From the NCBI RefSeq assembly GCF_030264295.1, contig NZ_CP127173.1, positions 3,789,501 to 3,853,500 of the forward strand: a stretch of 64,000 nt of DNA, in the 5' to 3' direction. A program made the translations under genes and the position numbers. Position 1 is the stretch's first letter. Each line of letters starts with the position of its first letter. The stretch is from Amycolatopsis nalaikhensis. GTDB taxonomy: Bacteria > Actinomycetota > Actinomycetes > Mycobacteriales > Pseudonocardiaceae. Below, in pieces: positions 1 through 7,970 of the stretch. The notes beneath the pieces were generated by a model, which was not told the origin of the DNA, did not search any database, and worked only from the letters and a program-made list of their open reading frames with translations.

Positions 1-88
1 CGACCACGACGACGTCGACACGCTCACCCGCGGCCAGCTCCGCGAGCTCACGTTCGCGGCGCCGCGCGTTGAGCGAGCCGGAGTTCAC
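1..88 (-). CDS. glpD: Glycerol-3-phosphate dehydrogenase, N-terminal fragment (partial)
   Basis: The gene runs off the left window edge, so only about 29 residues are visible. Reading from a GTG at 88 gives MNSGSLNARRRERELAEL, then ERVDVVVV, which is the strand that leads into the FAD-binding glycine loop of GlpD. The LNARRRxREL opening is typical of actinobacterial FAD-dependent glycerol-3-phosphate dehydrogenases, which oxidise glycerol 3-phosphate to dihydroxyacetone phosphate at the membrane. The GTG overlaps the TGA of the TetR gene (GTGA), so the two are translationally coupled. The assignment rests on a short N-terminus only; the glycine motif itself lies outside the window. Confidence 0.6.
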   Translation of the reverse strand, partial: MNSGSLNARRRERELAELAAGERVDVVVV

Positions 89-729
89 GGCTTCAGCGCC
101 GCGTCGAGCACGTGCGTGAACTCGGCCATCAGGTCCGCCTCGGTCACGTCCACCGTCGCCGGCCGCAGCGAGAACGCGAACGACTGGACCACCAGCAGCA
201 CCGCCCGGGACTGCGCCGCGACCGGTGCCCGCCGGATCGAGCCGTCCTGGTGACCGGCCTCCAGCAGGTGGTGCAACGCCTGCTCGGCGAACTTCTGGGT
301 CCCGCCGAGCCGCTCCACGATGTACGGCAGCACCAGTTCGGGGTCGACGTCGAGCAGCGTGCGGAACAGCGGGTCGGTCGCCAGCGCGCGGACCCCGGCC
401 GAGGCGATGGTCACGAGCCGCTCGCGGCTGTGCGCCGCCTCCGCGCCGCGCTCGGTCGCCGTGCGCAGGAGCCCGCTGAACTCCCTGGTCATCAGGGCCG
501 CGAGCACGCTGCGGACGTCCGGGAAGCGGCGGTACACCGTCATCCGGCTGACGCGCGCGGTCCGGGCGATCTCGGCGAGTGTGGTGCGGCGCACACCGAC
601 GGCCAGCACGCACGAGCGCGCGGCGTCGAGCAGCACGTCATCGGCCACCCGCGTCGCCGTCTGGCGGCTGCGGGTGTCCGCGAGCGCGGAGGATCCCGCG
701 GTCTGCGTGGTGTGACGTTTAACGTCCAT
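85..729 (-). CDS. TetR-family transcriptional regulator
   Basis: A 214-residue protein with a TetR helix-turn-helix at about residues 45-65 (TLAEIARTARVSRMTVYRRF) and a variable ligand-binding C-terminal half. The ATG at 729 has no upstream Shine-Dalgarno and lies inside an inverted repeat (710-738), so the transcript is probably leaderless and self-regulated. The next gene downstream, overlapping by GTGA, is glpD. The divergent neighbour is an alkyl-DHAP-synthase-like flavoprotein. From this context it probably controls glycerol-phosphate or ether-lipid metabolism; the ligand is unknown. Confidence 0.85.
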   Translation of the reverse strand: MDVKRHTTQTAGSSALADTRSRQTATRVADDVLLDAARSCVLAVGVRRTTLAEIARTARVSRMTVYRRFPDVRSVLAALMTREFSGLLRTATERGAEAAHSRERLVTIASAGVRALATDPLFRTLLDVDPELVLPYIVERLGGTQKFAEQALHHLLEAGHQDGSIRRAPVAAQSRAVLLVVQSFAFSLRPATVDVTEADLMAEFTHVLDAALKP

Positions 730-738
730 ATGTCACAC
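710..738. promoter_or_regulatory. Candidate TetR operator at shared divergent start region
   Basis: Outer arms GTGTGAC (710-716) and GTCACAC (732-738) form an inverted repeat with a 15-base spacer. Inside it, GACGTT (714-719) and AACGTC (721-726) form a second inverted repeat around one base. The two start codons (ATG at 729 leftwards, GTG at 746 rightwards) are only 16 bp apart, so a repressor bound here could block both genes. Binding by the adjacent TetR protein is inferred. Confidence 0.5.
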
Positions 739-745
739 TGTAGTC

Positions 746-2365
746 GTGAACGCGCTCATTGACCACCGCCTCCGGCGGTCCTGGACCCCGGAAGCCGCCG
801 ACGCCGCCCAGCTGCCCGTGCGCGCGGCCAGGTGGCTCGACCAGCGTATCGGTCCGATCGCTCCCAGTGCTGCCCCGGAAGCGAACGAGTCGGTGAAAAT
901 ACCGTCACCGAAACTTTCGGAAGCTGCGTCCGACGCGCTCGCGAAGGTGGTCGGCGCGGAAAACGTGCTGGTGGACGACGCGGCGCGGCTCGCGCGGGCC
1001 ACCGGACTGTCCTACCTCGACCTGCTGCGCCGCCGTTCGCCCACCGCGGACTTCCCGGTGCCCGACGCCGTCGTGCTGCCCGCCGATCCGGACGAGGTCC
1101 AGGCCGTGCTCGAGGCCTGCGTCCGGCACGACGTCGGCGTCGTGCCCTTCGGCGGCGGCACCTCGGTGGTCGGCGGCGTCGCGGCGCTGCGCGGCGGCAA
1201 GACGGCGGTGATCGCGCTCGACCTGGTCCGGCTCGACGCGCTCGTGTCGGTCGACGCCGAATCGCGCATCGCCGTCCTGCAGGCGGGTGTCCGCGGTCCC
1301 GAAGCCGAGCGGCTCCTCGGCGGGCACGGCCTGACGCTCGGGCACATCCCGCAGTCGTTCGAGCGAGCCACCATCGGCGGGTTCGCCGCGACGCGCTCGG
1401 CCGGGCAGGCGTCGTCGGGCTACGGGCGCTTCGAAGACATGGTGACCGGCGTGCGGCTGGCGACTCCGCGCGGCGAGTGGAAGCTCGGCGTCGCGCCCGC
1501 GTCCGCCGCCGGACCCGACTTGCGCCAGCTCGCGGTCGGCAGCGAGGGCACGCTCGGCGTGATCACCGAGGTCGCGCTGCGGGTGCGTCCACAACCGCCG
1601 GTCCGGCGTTACGAGGGTTACGCGCTGCCGGGCTGGGCGGCGGGCGCGGCGGCCGTGCGGGACCTCGCGCAGCACCACGCGCTCGCCGACGTCACGCGGC
1701 TGTCCGATGTGGACGAGACCGAGGTGTCGCTGGCGCTGAACGCGGGCCTCAAGACGACGGCGCTGCGCCGTTACCTCGCCGCGCGCGGGGTGCGGCGGCC
1801 GTGCTTCCTCATCGTCGGCTGGGAGGGCACGGCGCACGACGTGGCGCTGCGCCGCCGCGAGACCGCGCGGCGGCTGAAGGCCGCGGGTGCCGTGCGCGTC
1901 GGCAAGGCGCTCGGCGAGTCGTGGCGGCACGGCCGGTTTGCCGGGCCGAGGCAGCGGGACGCGTTGCTGGACCGCGGCGTCTGCGTCGAGACGCTGGAGA
2001 CCGCGGCCTACTGGTCCAATGTGGACGAGCTGCGTGACGACGTCCGCGCGGCGCTGACGGCGTCGCTGGGCCGGGCGATCGTCATGTGCCACATCTCGCA
2101 CGCCTACGAGACCGGCGCGTCGCTGTACTTCACGGTGCTGACCGCGCGCGACGGAAGTGACCCGATAGGACAGTGGCAGCGCGCGAAAGCGGCGGCGTGC
2201 GAAGCGATCAGCGGACTGGGCACGATCTCGCACCACCACGCTGTCGGCGTCGACCACGCGCCCTACCTGGCGGCGGAGATCGGCTCGCTGGGCGTCGAAG
2301 TGCTGCGGGCGGCCAAGTCCGTTGTGGACCCGACGGGAATCCTCAACCCGGGGAAGCTGGTCTGA
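746..2365 (+). CDS. FAD-binding oxidase, alkyl-DHAP synthase (AGPS)-like
   Basis: A 539-residue flavoprotein of the vanillyl-alcohol-oxidase fold. The PP-loop PFGGGTSVVGG is at residues 134-144, the second FAD contact region with GSEGTLGVITE is near 266-276, and a triple histidine (HHHAVGVDH) near 496-504 matches the AGPS active-site histidines rather than a plain glycolate oxidase. Mycobacterial homologues are annotated agpS. AGPS makes ether lipids by swapping the acyl group of acyl-DHAP for an alcohol; the bacterial role is less certain. The GTG start at 746 has almost no leader. Its 3' end overlaps the convergent gene by 23 bp (2343-2365). The divergent TetR-glpD pair supports a link to glycerol phosphate. 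Confidence 0.8.
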   Translation: MNALIDHRLRRSWTPEAADAAQLPVRAARWLDQRIGPIAPSAAPEANESVKIPSPKLSEAASDALAKVVGAENVLVDDAARLARATGLSYLDLLRRRSPTADFPVPDAVVLPADPDEVQAVLEACVRHDVGVVPFGGGTSVVGGVAALRGGKTAVIALDLVRLDALVSVDAESRIAVLQAGVRGPEAERLLGGHGLTLGHIPQSFERATIGGFAATRSAGQASSGYGRFEDMVTGVRLATPRGEWKLGVAPASAAGPDLRQLAVGSEGTLGVITEVALRVRPQPPVRRYEGYALPGWAAGAAAVRDLAQHHALADVTRLSDVDETEVSLALNAGLKTTALRRYLAARGVRRPCFLIVGWEGTAHDVALRRRETARRLKAAGAVRVGKALGESWRHGRFAGPRQRDALLDRGVCVETLETAAYWSNVDELRDDVRAALTASLGRAIVMCHISHAYETGASLYFTVLTARDGSDPIGQWQRAKAAACEAISGLGTISHHHAVGVDHAPYLAAEIGSLGVEVLRAAKSVVDPTGILNPGKLV

Positions 2366-2960
2366 GCACTTCACACGGGACACCGTGGCCGTCCGCGGCG
2401 ACGCCTTCGAGCGACGCCGCTTCAGCCTGGGGCACGTCGGCGGTGCGCACCGGCTTGCCGTCGACGAGCAGGGGGTAGCGGATCGGCGCGGCGCCGACGT
2501 AGGTGCAGACCTCGGTCAGCCGGGTGCCGTCTTCGAGGGTGATGTCGGGTTCGGTCAGCCGCGCGAGGTGGTAGCGCGTGCCGCGGCCCTCGCAGCGGTC
2601 GAGCACGGCGAGCTGGTCCGGCGTCACGAACCAGACGGCGTGCTCTTCGACGCCGTCCATCGCGGTCAGGGTGGCCGGGCGCTGGTCGTCGACGACGCGG
2701 AACCCGGCGGCCCACACGGCGGCGAGGCCGGCGCAGCGCGCGTGCGCCACCACGACCGGGCCTTCGAGCCCGAGGCGCGCGCGCAGCCAGGTGATCTTCG
2801 ACGGGTTCGCGTTGGAGCCGTAGGCCAGCACGGCCGTCCGGTCGCGCCAGCCCGCGGGGGCGGCTTGCAGGGGGTGTCCGACGCCGTCGACGTGCACGAA
2901 CGAGTAGCCCGGCCGGGTGCCAGGGTAGGGCTCGGCCGGGTATTCGTCGTCGGTGAACAA
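2343..2960 (-). CDS. Gamma-glutamylcyclotransferase/AIG2-like protein
   Basis: A protein of about 205 residues with the hallmark AYGSNANP motif (residues 46-53 from the TTG), the substrate-binding loop of the gamma-glutamylcyclotransferase/AIG2 fold. The remainder (YHLARL, DG-rich strands) is compatible with that beta-barrel. A catalytic glutamate could not be placed with confidence, so the reaction is open. The start is uncertain: TTG at 2960 is the longest sensible choice, while GTG at 2897 would give 184 residues but would leave the YGSN motif near the N-terminus. The gene follows the mycothiol-dependent dehydrogenase across a double hairpin and overlaps the AGPS-like gene tail to tail. 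Confidence 0.6.
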   Translation of the reverse strand: MFTDDEYPAEPYPGTRPGYSFVHVDGVGHPLQAAPAGWRDRTAVLAYGSNANPSKITWLRARLGLEGPVVVAHARCAGLAAVWAAGFRVVDDQRPATLTAMDGVEEHAVWFVTPDQLAVLDRCEGRGTRYHLARLTEPDITLEDGTRLTEVCTYVGAAPIRYPLLVDGKPVRTADVPQAEAASLEGVAADGHGVPCEVLRPASPG

Positions 2961-2970
2961 CGGGCTTTCG

Positions 2971-3021
2971 GGGGGTCCAGGGGGGCTTGCCCCCCGGCTG
3001 GGGTCCGGGGCTCGGCCCCGG
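2971..3021. terminator. Double GC hairpin between two minus-strand genes
   Basis: Two adjacent stem-loops are visible: GGGGGG-CTTG-CCCCCC at 2980-2995 and CCGGGG-CTCGG-CCCCGG at 3005-3021. They lie just after the dehydrogenase stop and immediately before the start of the GGCT-like gene. Similar strings recur between genes of high-GC actinomycetes. A terminator or attenuator role is inferred; there is no T-tract. Confidence 0.5.
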
Positions 3022-3031
3022 AAGACGCTGG

Positions 3032-4129
3032 TCAGAACGTCACCACGCTGCGCAGGACCTCGCCGTGGTGCATGCGCTCGAAGGCCTGCTCGACGCCGTC
3101 GACGCCGATGCGCTCGGTGACGAACTTGTCGAGCGGCAGCCTGCCCTGCAGGTAGAGGTCGACGAGCATCGGGAAGTCGCGGCTGGGCAGGCAGTCGCCG
3201 TACCAGGAGGACTTGAGCGAGCCGCCGCGGGAGAAGAAGTCGATGAGCGGCAGGTCGTTCAGCCGCATGTCCGGCGTCGGGACGCCGACGAGCACGACCG
3301 TGCCGGCGAGATCGCGCCCGTAGAAGGCCTGCCGCCAGGTTTCGGGACGGCCGACGGCGTCGATCACGACGTCGGGGCCGAAGGAGTTCGTCGCGTCCTG
3401 CATGGCCTCGACGACCTGTTCTTCGCTGAGGCCGCGGCTGTTGACGGTGTGCGTCGCGCCGAAGTCGTTGGCCCAGTCGAGCTTCCGGTCGTCCATGTCG
3501 ATCGCGACGATGGTGGTGGCCCCGGCCAGCTTCGCGCCGGCGATGGCGGCGTCGCCGACGCCACCGCACCCGATGACGGCGACCGAATCCCCGCGGGTGA
3601 CGGCGCCGGTGTTGATCGCGGCGCCCAGCCCGGCCATGACACCGCAGCCGAGCAACCCGGCGACGGCGGGCTCGGCCTCGGGGTTGACCTTTGTGCACTG
3701 TCCGCTGTGGACGAGCGTCTTCTCGAGGAAGGCCCCGATGCCGAGGGCGGGCGAAAGCTTCGTGCCGTCGGCGAGGGTCATCGGCTGGGCGGCGTTGAAG
3801 GTGGAGAAGCAGTACCACGGCTTGCCGCGCTTGCAGGCCCGGCAGGTGCCGCAGACGGCGCGCCAGTTGAGGATGACGTAGTCGCCGGGTTCGAGATCGG
3901 TGACGCCCTCGCCGACGGCTTCGACGACCCCGGCGGCCTCGTGGCCGAGCAGGAAGGGGAAGTCGTCGTTGATGCCGCCCTCGCGGTAGTGCAGGTCGGT
4001 GTGGCAGACGCCGCAGGCCTGCACGTTCACGACGGCTTCACCGGGGCCGGGATCGGGAACGAGGACGGTCTCGAGCGAGACGGGCTCGCCCTTGGCCCGC
4101 GAAACAACCCCCTGCACCTCGTACGGCAT
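3032..4129 (-). CDS. mscR: S-(hydroxymethyl)mycothiol dehydrogenase
   Basis: A 365-residue class III zinc alcohol dehydrogenase. Catalytic zinc ligands are Cys42 (ACGVCHTDLH) and His63-Glu64 (LLGHEAAG); structural zinc cysteines are 93, 96, 99 and 107 (CGTCRACKRG). The NAD loop is VIGCGGVGDAAI. The MPYEVQGVV opening and the GGINDDFPFLLGHE stretch are typical of the actinobacterial mycothiol-dependent formaldehyde dehydrogenase, which oxidises S-hydroxymethyl-mycothiol to the formyl adduct and also reduces S-nitrosomycothiol. It is cytosolic and detoxifies formaldehyde. The usual downstream metallo-beta-lactamase-fold partner is absent; a GGCT-like gene sits there instead. Confidence 0.93.
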   Translation of the reverse strand: MPYEVQGVVSRAKGEPVSLETVLVPDPGPGEAVVNVQACGVCHTDLHYREGGINDDFPFLLGHEAAGVVEAVGEGVTDLEPGDYVILNWRAVCGTCRACKRGKPWYCFSTFNAAQPMTLADGTKLSPALGIGAFLEKTLVHSGQCTKVNPEAEPAVAGLLGCGVMAGLGAAINTGAVTRGDSVAVIGCGGVGDAAIAGAKLAGATTIVAIDMDDRKLDWANDFGATHTVNSRGLSEEQVVEAMQDATNSFGPDVVIDAVGRPETWRQAFYGRDLAGTVVLVGVPTPDMRLNDLPLIDFFSRGGSLKSSWYGDCLPSRDFPMLVDLYLQGRLPLDKFVTERIGVDGVEQAFERMHHGEVLRSVVTF

Positions 4130-4182
4130 GCGAATCCACCTTCCCGGCCGCGCTGCTGGTCCTGCCCGCAGCTAATCACGGA

Positions 4183-4210
4183 TCATGCGCGGATGGCGAC
4201 ATCCGCATGA
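4183..4210. promoter_or_regulatory. Inverted repeat upstream of mscR
   Basis: TCATGCGcGGATG (4183-4195) faces CATCCGCATGA (4200-4210) across GCGA, with one unpaired base. It lies about 55-80 bp upstream of the mscR start and 36 bp after the stop of the minus-strand HAD gene. It could be the HAD gene's terminator or an operator for mscR; the sequence does not decide. Confidence 0.35.
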
Positions 4211-4245
4211 GTGACTTCGGTGGCCTGTGCGCAACTAGGTGCGTG

Positions 4246-4719
4246 TTACGCAACTCCGAGCCAGGCGGCGATGGTGGCGACGTCGTCGAACGTGAGGCCG
4301 GTGCTCGCCTGGACCGGGTGGAGCAGCGCCGGACCGGGGTGGTGGCTCGCCACCCAGGACCGGTCCGCGGCGGTCGTCTCGTCGTCGATCCAGACGAACG
4401 GGCGGCCGGCCGCGTACTCGACGATCCGCCGCGTCTTCCAGTGGAGTCCGCCGACGGCGTCGTCATCGGGGAAGTCGAGCACCGGGAGCGGCGGCAGGCC
4501 CAGCAGCGGGGCGACGCACTCGTTCGCCTCGTCGAGCCAGGTCGTGGCCCAGACGAGGTCGCAGCCGAGCGCCAGCAGCCGCGGGCCGAGCGCCGGGTCG
4601 ATCCGCGACAGCAGGGGGTTGCCGAGGTCGGTGTCCGTGAAGACCGGGTACTGCCCGTCGCTGCGGCCGAACGGGATCAGCGGGCCGTCGACGTCGAGGA
4701 ACACCAGCGGGCGGGCCAT
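4246..4719 (-). CDS. Small HAD-fold protein
   Basis: A 157-residue protein beginning MARPLVFLDVDGPL, with the HAD motif I DVDG at residues 9-12. A later WIDDETT stretch near the middle resembles motif IV acidic residues, and WATTWLDEAN is the region commonly seen in short actinobacterial HAD-like hypothetical proteins. It lacks room for a large cap domain. ATG at 4719 was chosen because the family begins a few residues before DVDG; the open frame extends to 4782. It is probably a magnesium-dependent phosphatase-like enzyme of unknown substrate. It is tail-to-head with the sigma factor gene. Confidence 0.7.
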   Translation of the reverse strand: MARPLVFLDVDGPLIPFGRSDGQYPVFTDTDLGNPLLSRIDPALGPRLLALGCDLVWATTWLDEANECVAPLLGLPPLPVLDFPDDDAVGGLHWKTRRIVEYAAGRPFVWIDDETTAADRSWVASHHPGPALLHPVQASTGLTFDDVATIAAWLGVA

Positions 4720-4768
4720 GGTGCTCGCAGTGTGCCACGGGCGCGTGCCTCCGGCCCCGGCTTCCACG

Positions 4769-5629
4769 CTACCCCGGGGCACCGACGGTTTCGGGCGGCT
4801 CCGGCAGGTCCATGGACGCGAGCTTCACCGGATCGGCGACCGCGGCGATGCCGACGATCCGCCCGTCCGCCACGGTGAACGCCACCACCGACAGCGGCGT
4901 CCCGTCCGGGCGCCACGCCACCACTCCCGGCAGGCCGCCGACCAGCACCGTGCGGCCACCCGCCGCCGCGCCGAAGCGCGCTCCCGCTGCCACCTTCGTC
5001 GCTCCCAGGACCACCACCACGCCGTCCGGGGTGTCGACCGTCAGCCGGACCTCCGGGTCGAGCACGCGCAGCAGCCCCTCGAAGTCGCCGTCGCGGGCCG
5101 CCGTCAGGAACGCCTGGACCACTTCGCGCTGCGAACGCCCCGCCGGTTCCGACGGCGTGCGGACCTTGCGGCGCGCGCGGCTGGCCAGCATCTTCGTCGC
5201 GGCCGTCGACTTGCCGAGGATCCGGCCGATCTCCTCGAACGGCACCGCGAACAGGTCGTGCAGCACGAACGCCAGCCGCTCGTGCGGGCCGAGCGACTCC
5301 AGGACGACCAGCAGCGCCAGCCCGACCGAGTCGGCGAGCGCCACGTCCTCCTCCGGCGCCGGGGCCTCGTCGACCTCGACCACGACCTCGTCGTAGGGCG
5401 CCTCGGGCCGGGCTTTCCGCGCGCGCAGGACGTCGAGGCTGATCCGGCCCACCACCGTGGTCAGCCAGCCGTCGAGGTTCTCGATGGTCGCCGCGTCTTG
5501 GCGGGACAGGCGCAGCCAGGCCTCCTGGACGACGTCTTCGGCGTCGGCGTGCGAGCCGAGCACGCGGTGGGCGACCGCGCGCAGGCGGTCGCGCCGGGCG
5601 TCGAACGCCTCGGCCAGCGGGTCGGACAT
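4769..5629 (-). CDS. ECF41-type RNA polymerase sigma factor with SnoaL-like C-terminal domain
   Basis: A 286-residue sigma-70 family protein. Region 2 (DAEDVVQEAWLRL) and region 4 (IGRILGKSTAATKMLASRAR) are followed by an NTF2/SnoaL-like extension of about 115 residues (VVQAFLTAARDGDFEGLLRV). This layout defines the ECF41 group (SigJ-like), in which the C-terminal extension modulates activity instead of a separate anti-sigma factor. ATG at 5629 has a good Shine-Dalgarno (GAGGAAGG). The divergent gene is a carboxymuconolactone-decarboxylase-family protein, the neighbour expected for ECF41. The regulon is probably just that partner. Confidence 0.9.
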   Translation of the reverse strand: MSDPLAEAFDARRDRLRAVAHRVLGSHADAEDVVQEAWLRLSRQDAATIENLDGWLTTVVGRISLDVLRARKARPEAPYDEVVVEVDEAPAPEEDVALADSVGLALLVVLESLGPHERLAFVLHDLFAVPFEEIGRILGKSTAATKMLASRARRKVRTPSEPAGRSQREVVQAFLTAARDGDFEGLLRVLDPEVRLTVDTPDGVVVVLGATKVAAGARFGAAAGGRTVLVGGLPGVVAWRPDGTPLSVVAFTVADGRIVGIAAVADPVKLASMDLPEPPETVGAPG

Positions 5630-5705
5630 GTCGTTACCTTCCTCGGTTCTGCTCCGTCGTGGTGGTGACGAGCCCGGAGGGGCACAGGTAACCGATGGAG
5701 GAAGC

Positions 5706-6155
5706 ATGGCAGCACGGCTCAAGGATTCGGGCGATCCCGAGGTGTTCGGGGCGATCCAGCAACTGGTCAAGGCGGTGCAGGCCGGCGGGGTCGACCCGCT
5801 GGTGCTCGACCTGGTCCACCTGCGGGCCAGCCAGATCAACGGCTGCAGCCCGTGCGTGTACGGCGGCGTCCAGTCGGCGAAGCGCCGTGGCGAGACCGAA
5901 GAGCGGCTGCACAACGTCGTGGCGTGGCGCGAGACGCCGTTCTACACGGAGGCCGAGCGGGCGGCGCTCGCGCTGACCGAAGCCGCCACCCGCCTCCAGG
6001 ACGGCGCGCCCGGCGTCACTGACGAGATCTGGGCGGCGGCCGCGAAGCACTTCGACGAGAAGCAGCTGTCGGCGATCACCCTGAACATCGCGCTCGCGAA
6101 CTTCTTCAACCGGATCAACCGCACGACCGGGCAGCAGGCGGGCAAAACCTGGTGA
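5706..6155 (+). CDS. Carboxymuconolactone decarboxylase / AhpD-family protein
   Basis: A 149-residue all-helical protein. The redox or active-site signature is SQINGCSPCVYGG, a CxxC-like Cys-Ser-Pro-Cys as in AhpD-type peroxidase adaptors. The later LNIALANFFNRINRTT is the conserved C-terminal helix of the CMD family. ATG at 5706 follows GGAGGAAG. The gene is divergent from an ECF41 sigma factor, the best known genomic partner of this family, so expression by that sigma factor is likely. A peroxidase-like or thiol-redox role is more probable than true carboxymuconolactone decarboxylation. Confidence 0.88.
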   Translation: MAARLKDSGDPEVFGAIQQLVKAVQAGGVDPLVLDLVHLRASQINGCSPCVYGGVQSAKRRGETEERLHNVVAWRETPFYTEAERAALALTEAATRLQDGAPGVTDEIWAAAAKHFDEKQLSAITLNIALANFFNRINRTTGQQAGKTW

Positions 6156-6193
6156 GCACGGCGGGGCGCCGGTCGGGCGCCCCGCCGCTCCGG

Positions 6194-7447
6194 TCAAGCC
6201 GGGGTGATGATGTACGCGATGCCGCCGGGGCCGCTCGCGACGCTCCCGTCGGCGCGGTACCGCTTCGTCCGCTGCCAGATCTTCTCGAACTGGTCGCGCT
6301 TGTAGATGTTGCGCACCCGGTCGTTGCTGCTCGACGCCGGGTCGTTCGCGATCACGTCGCCGTCCTTGGTGAAGCCGACCACCACCATGATGTGCCCGGC
6401 CGTGCCGTAGCCCGCGCCGTCCAGCTCGGACGCCAGGAATGACTGGGACGTGATCACCGGGATGCCGCGGACGATGTAGTCCTCGAGCTCGTTCAGCGAG
6501 TGCAGGCGGGTGATGTGCCCACGCAACCCGCGCGAAGCCGCATACGCCGTGTTGAACGGCCAGTTGCCCGTGCCGTCGTACGCGTGGTCGTAGGTGTAGC
6601 GCGCCGCGAACGCCACCGACGGGTCGACGTAGTCCGCCGGGATCCAGCTCATCTCCGCCGCCGACGGCTTCTTGCCCCAGTACTCGGCCACCATCTCCGT
6701 CGACGTCGGGCTGCACCAGGCCTCGCCGCCGCCGCCGTACTGCGGGAACTGTCCCTTGTGGAGGTTCTGCGCGTACGCCGGCACCTTCAGCTCGATCCCC
6801 GTCGCGCGGCCCGGCTTCGTCGGCTGCACCTCGAAGCGGTCCGGCACCGCCGACGTCATCGCGCCCAGCAGCGACACCGACGGCGTCGCGCCCGACCCGG
6901 CTTCGCGGTAGAGGCTGATCCGCAGCTTGTACGACTTCAGCGTCACGCCGGTCTTCATCACCAGCGTGTCGACGTCGACCGCGGCGTTCGCGTCGTCCTG
7001 GCCGTCGACGCTGGTGCGCAGGATGTCGGCGTCCCCGCTGGCCCAGCGGCCCATCACGTACCAGCCGGTCTCCGCGCCCGCCGACGTCCGGCCCTGCGCT
7101 TCGACCTGCAGCCACGTCTTCGCGGGCGTCCGCGCGTTCCACGACGCGACCAGCTGCGTCGCCCCGAAGCCCTGCCGGTACGACGGCGACGTCCACTGGC
7201 TGTACTCGTACGTCTTCGTCGTGCCCAGCTCCGGCTCGGTGTGCTCCACCGTGCCGACCGGGTTCGTGATCCGCAGCCCGTCCCTGGTCAGCGCGAGCCC
7301 GGCGAAGTCGCCTTCGTGGAAGCGGCCGCCCGTCCACTCGTGGTAGTCGATGGCTTCGTCGTTCCGCGGCCCCGCCTCGGCGACCTGCGTGGTTACAGCT
7401 GTCAGCACGACAACCGACAATAAAGTGAACAGACTGCGTACCCGCAT
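6194..7447 (-). CDS. Secreted C39-like cysteine peptidase family protein
   Basis: A 417-residue secreted protein. A Sec signal peptide covers about residues 1-25 (MRVRSLFTLL, ending TTQVAEA). A beta-rich N-terminal half is followed by a papain-like C39_2 domain with Cys245 (EAWCSPTS), His352 (GTAGHIMVVVG) and Asn368/Asp369 (VIANDPAS) as the likely catalytic set. ATG at 7447 has the Shine-Dalgarno CGAGGAG. Families of this layout are common in actinomycetes and are annotated as peptidase C39 family proteins. No bacteriocin or transporter gene is nearby, so a general extracellular hydrolase is more likely than a leader peptidase. Confidence 0.82.
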   Translation of the reverse strand: MRVRSLFTLLSVVVLTAVTTQVAEAGPRNDEAIDYHEWTGGRFHEGDFAGLALTRDGLRITNPVGTVEHTEPELGTTKTYEYSQWTSPSYRQGFGATQLVASWNARTPAKTWLQVEAQGRTSAGAETGWYVMGRWASGDADILRTSVDGQDDANAAVDVDTLVMKTGVTLKSYKLRISLYREAGSGATPSVSLLGAMTSAVPDRFEVQPTKPGRATGIELKVPAYAQNLHKGQFPQYGGGGEAWCSPTSTEMVAEYWGKKPSAAEMSWIPADYVDPSVAFAARYTYDHAYDGTGNWPFNTAYAASRGLRGHITRLHSLNELEDYIVRGIPVITSQSFLASELDGAGYGTAGHIMVVVGFTKDGDVIANDPASSSNDRVRNIYKRDQFEKIWQRTKRYRADGSVASGPGGIAYIITPA

Positions 7448-7518
7448 CCCGGCTCCTCGCTCGACCCACCCAGTAGGCAGGGATTTTCGCCGGTCCGGCC
7501 GGGTATGTAAACAGATGT

Positions 7519-7920
7519 CTAGAGGACAGCCTGGGTCTGTGTCACTTTCGCGACCAACTTCCCGTCGTCGTCGTGGATTTCGGTCTCCACCACGACGAAC
7601 TTGCGCCCGGCGTGCAGTGGTCTGGACGACGCAACGGCGTAGCCCGAACGCACGGCGCGCAGGAAGTTCGTCTTCGATTCGACGGTCGTGGTGCCCTGGC
7701 CGCCTTCGGGCAGGTTGAGGAACGCGCACACGGCGCCGGTCGAGTCGGCCAGCGCCATGAGCGCGCCCCCGTGCAGCGCGCCGCCGAGCGTGCAGAGGCT
7801 CTCGTCCCACTTCAGGCGGCTGCGGACGAGCGCCGGTCCGTGCTCCAGCACCTCGACGCCGAGGCGTTCGGAGAACGGCATGGAGCGGTGGAAGAGCTGC
7901 GTGCCCTCGGGATCGGTCAT
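7519..7920 (-). CDS. PaaI-type hotdog-fold thioesterase
   Basis: A 133-residue single hotdog domain. The catalytic region is GGALHGGALMALADS, with HGG at residues 50-52 and Asp59, as in PaaI and other 4HBT thioesterases that hydrolyse acyl- or aryl-CoA esters. The ATG at 7920 (MTDPEG) was preferred to 7938 because the family starts close to there. The gene stands alone between the C39-like gene and a palindromic terminator. The substrate is unknown. Confidence 0.82.
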   Translation of the reverse strand: MTDPEGTQLFHRSMPFSERLGVEVLEHGPALVRSRLKWDESLCTLGGALHGGALMALADSTGAVCAFLNLPEGGQGTTTVESKTNFLRAVRSGYAVASSRPLHAGRKFVVVETEIHDDDGKLVAKVTQTQAVL

Positions 7921-7970
7921 GCCCGCAGCTTGCCGCAAACCCCGCCGCGCGGCGATTACCTCGCAGGTAG

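Noticed and set aside
5630..5705. Search for the ECF41 promoter (TGTCACA, then CGTC) in the sigma/CMD gap
   Set aside because: No close match with the right spacing on either strand; only a distant GTTACC/GGTAAC symmetry, which may be chance.
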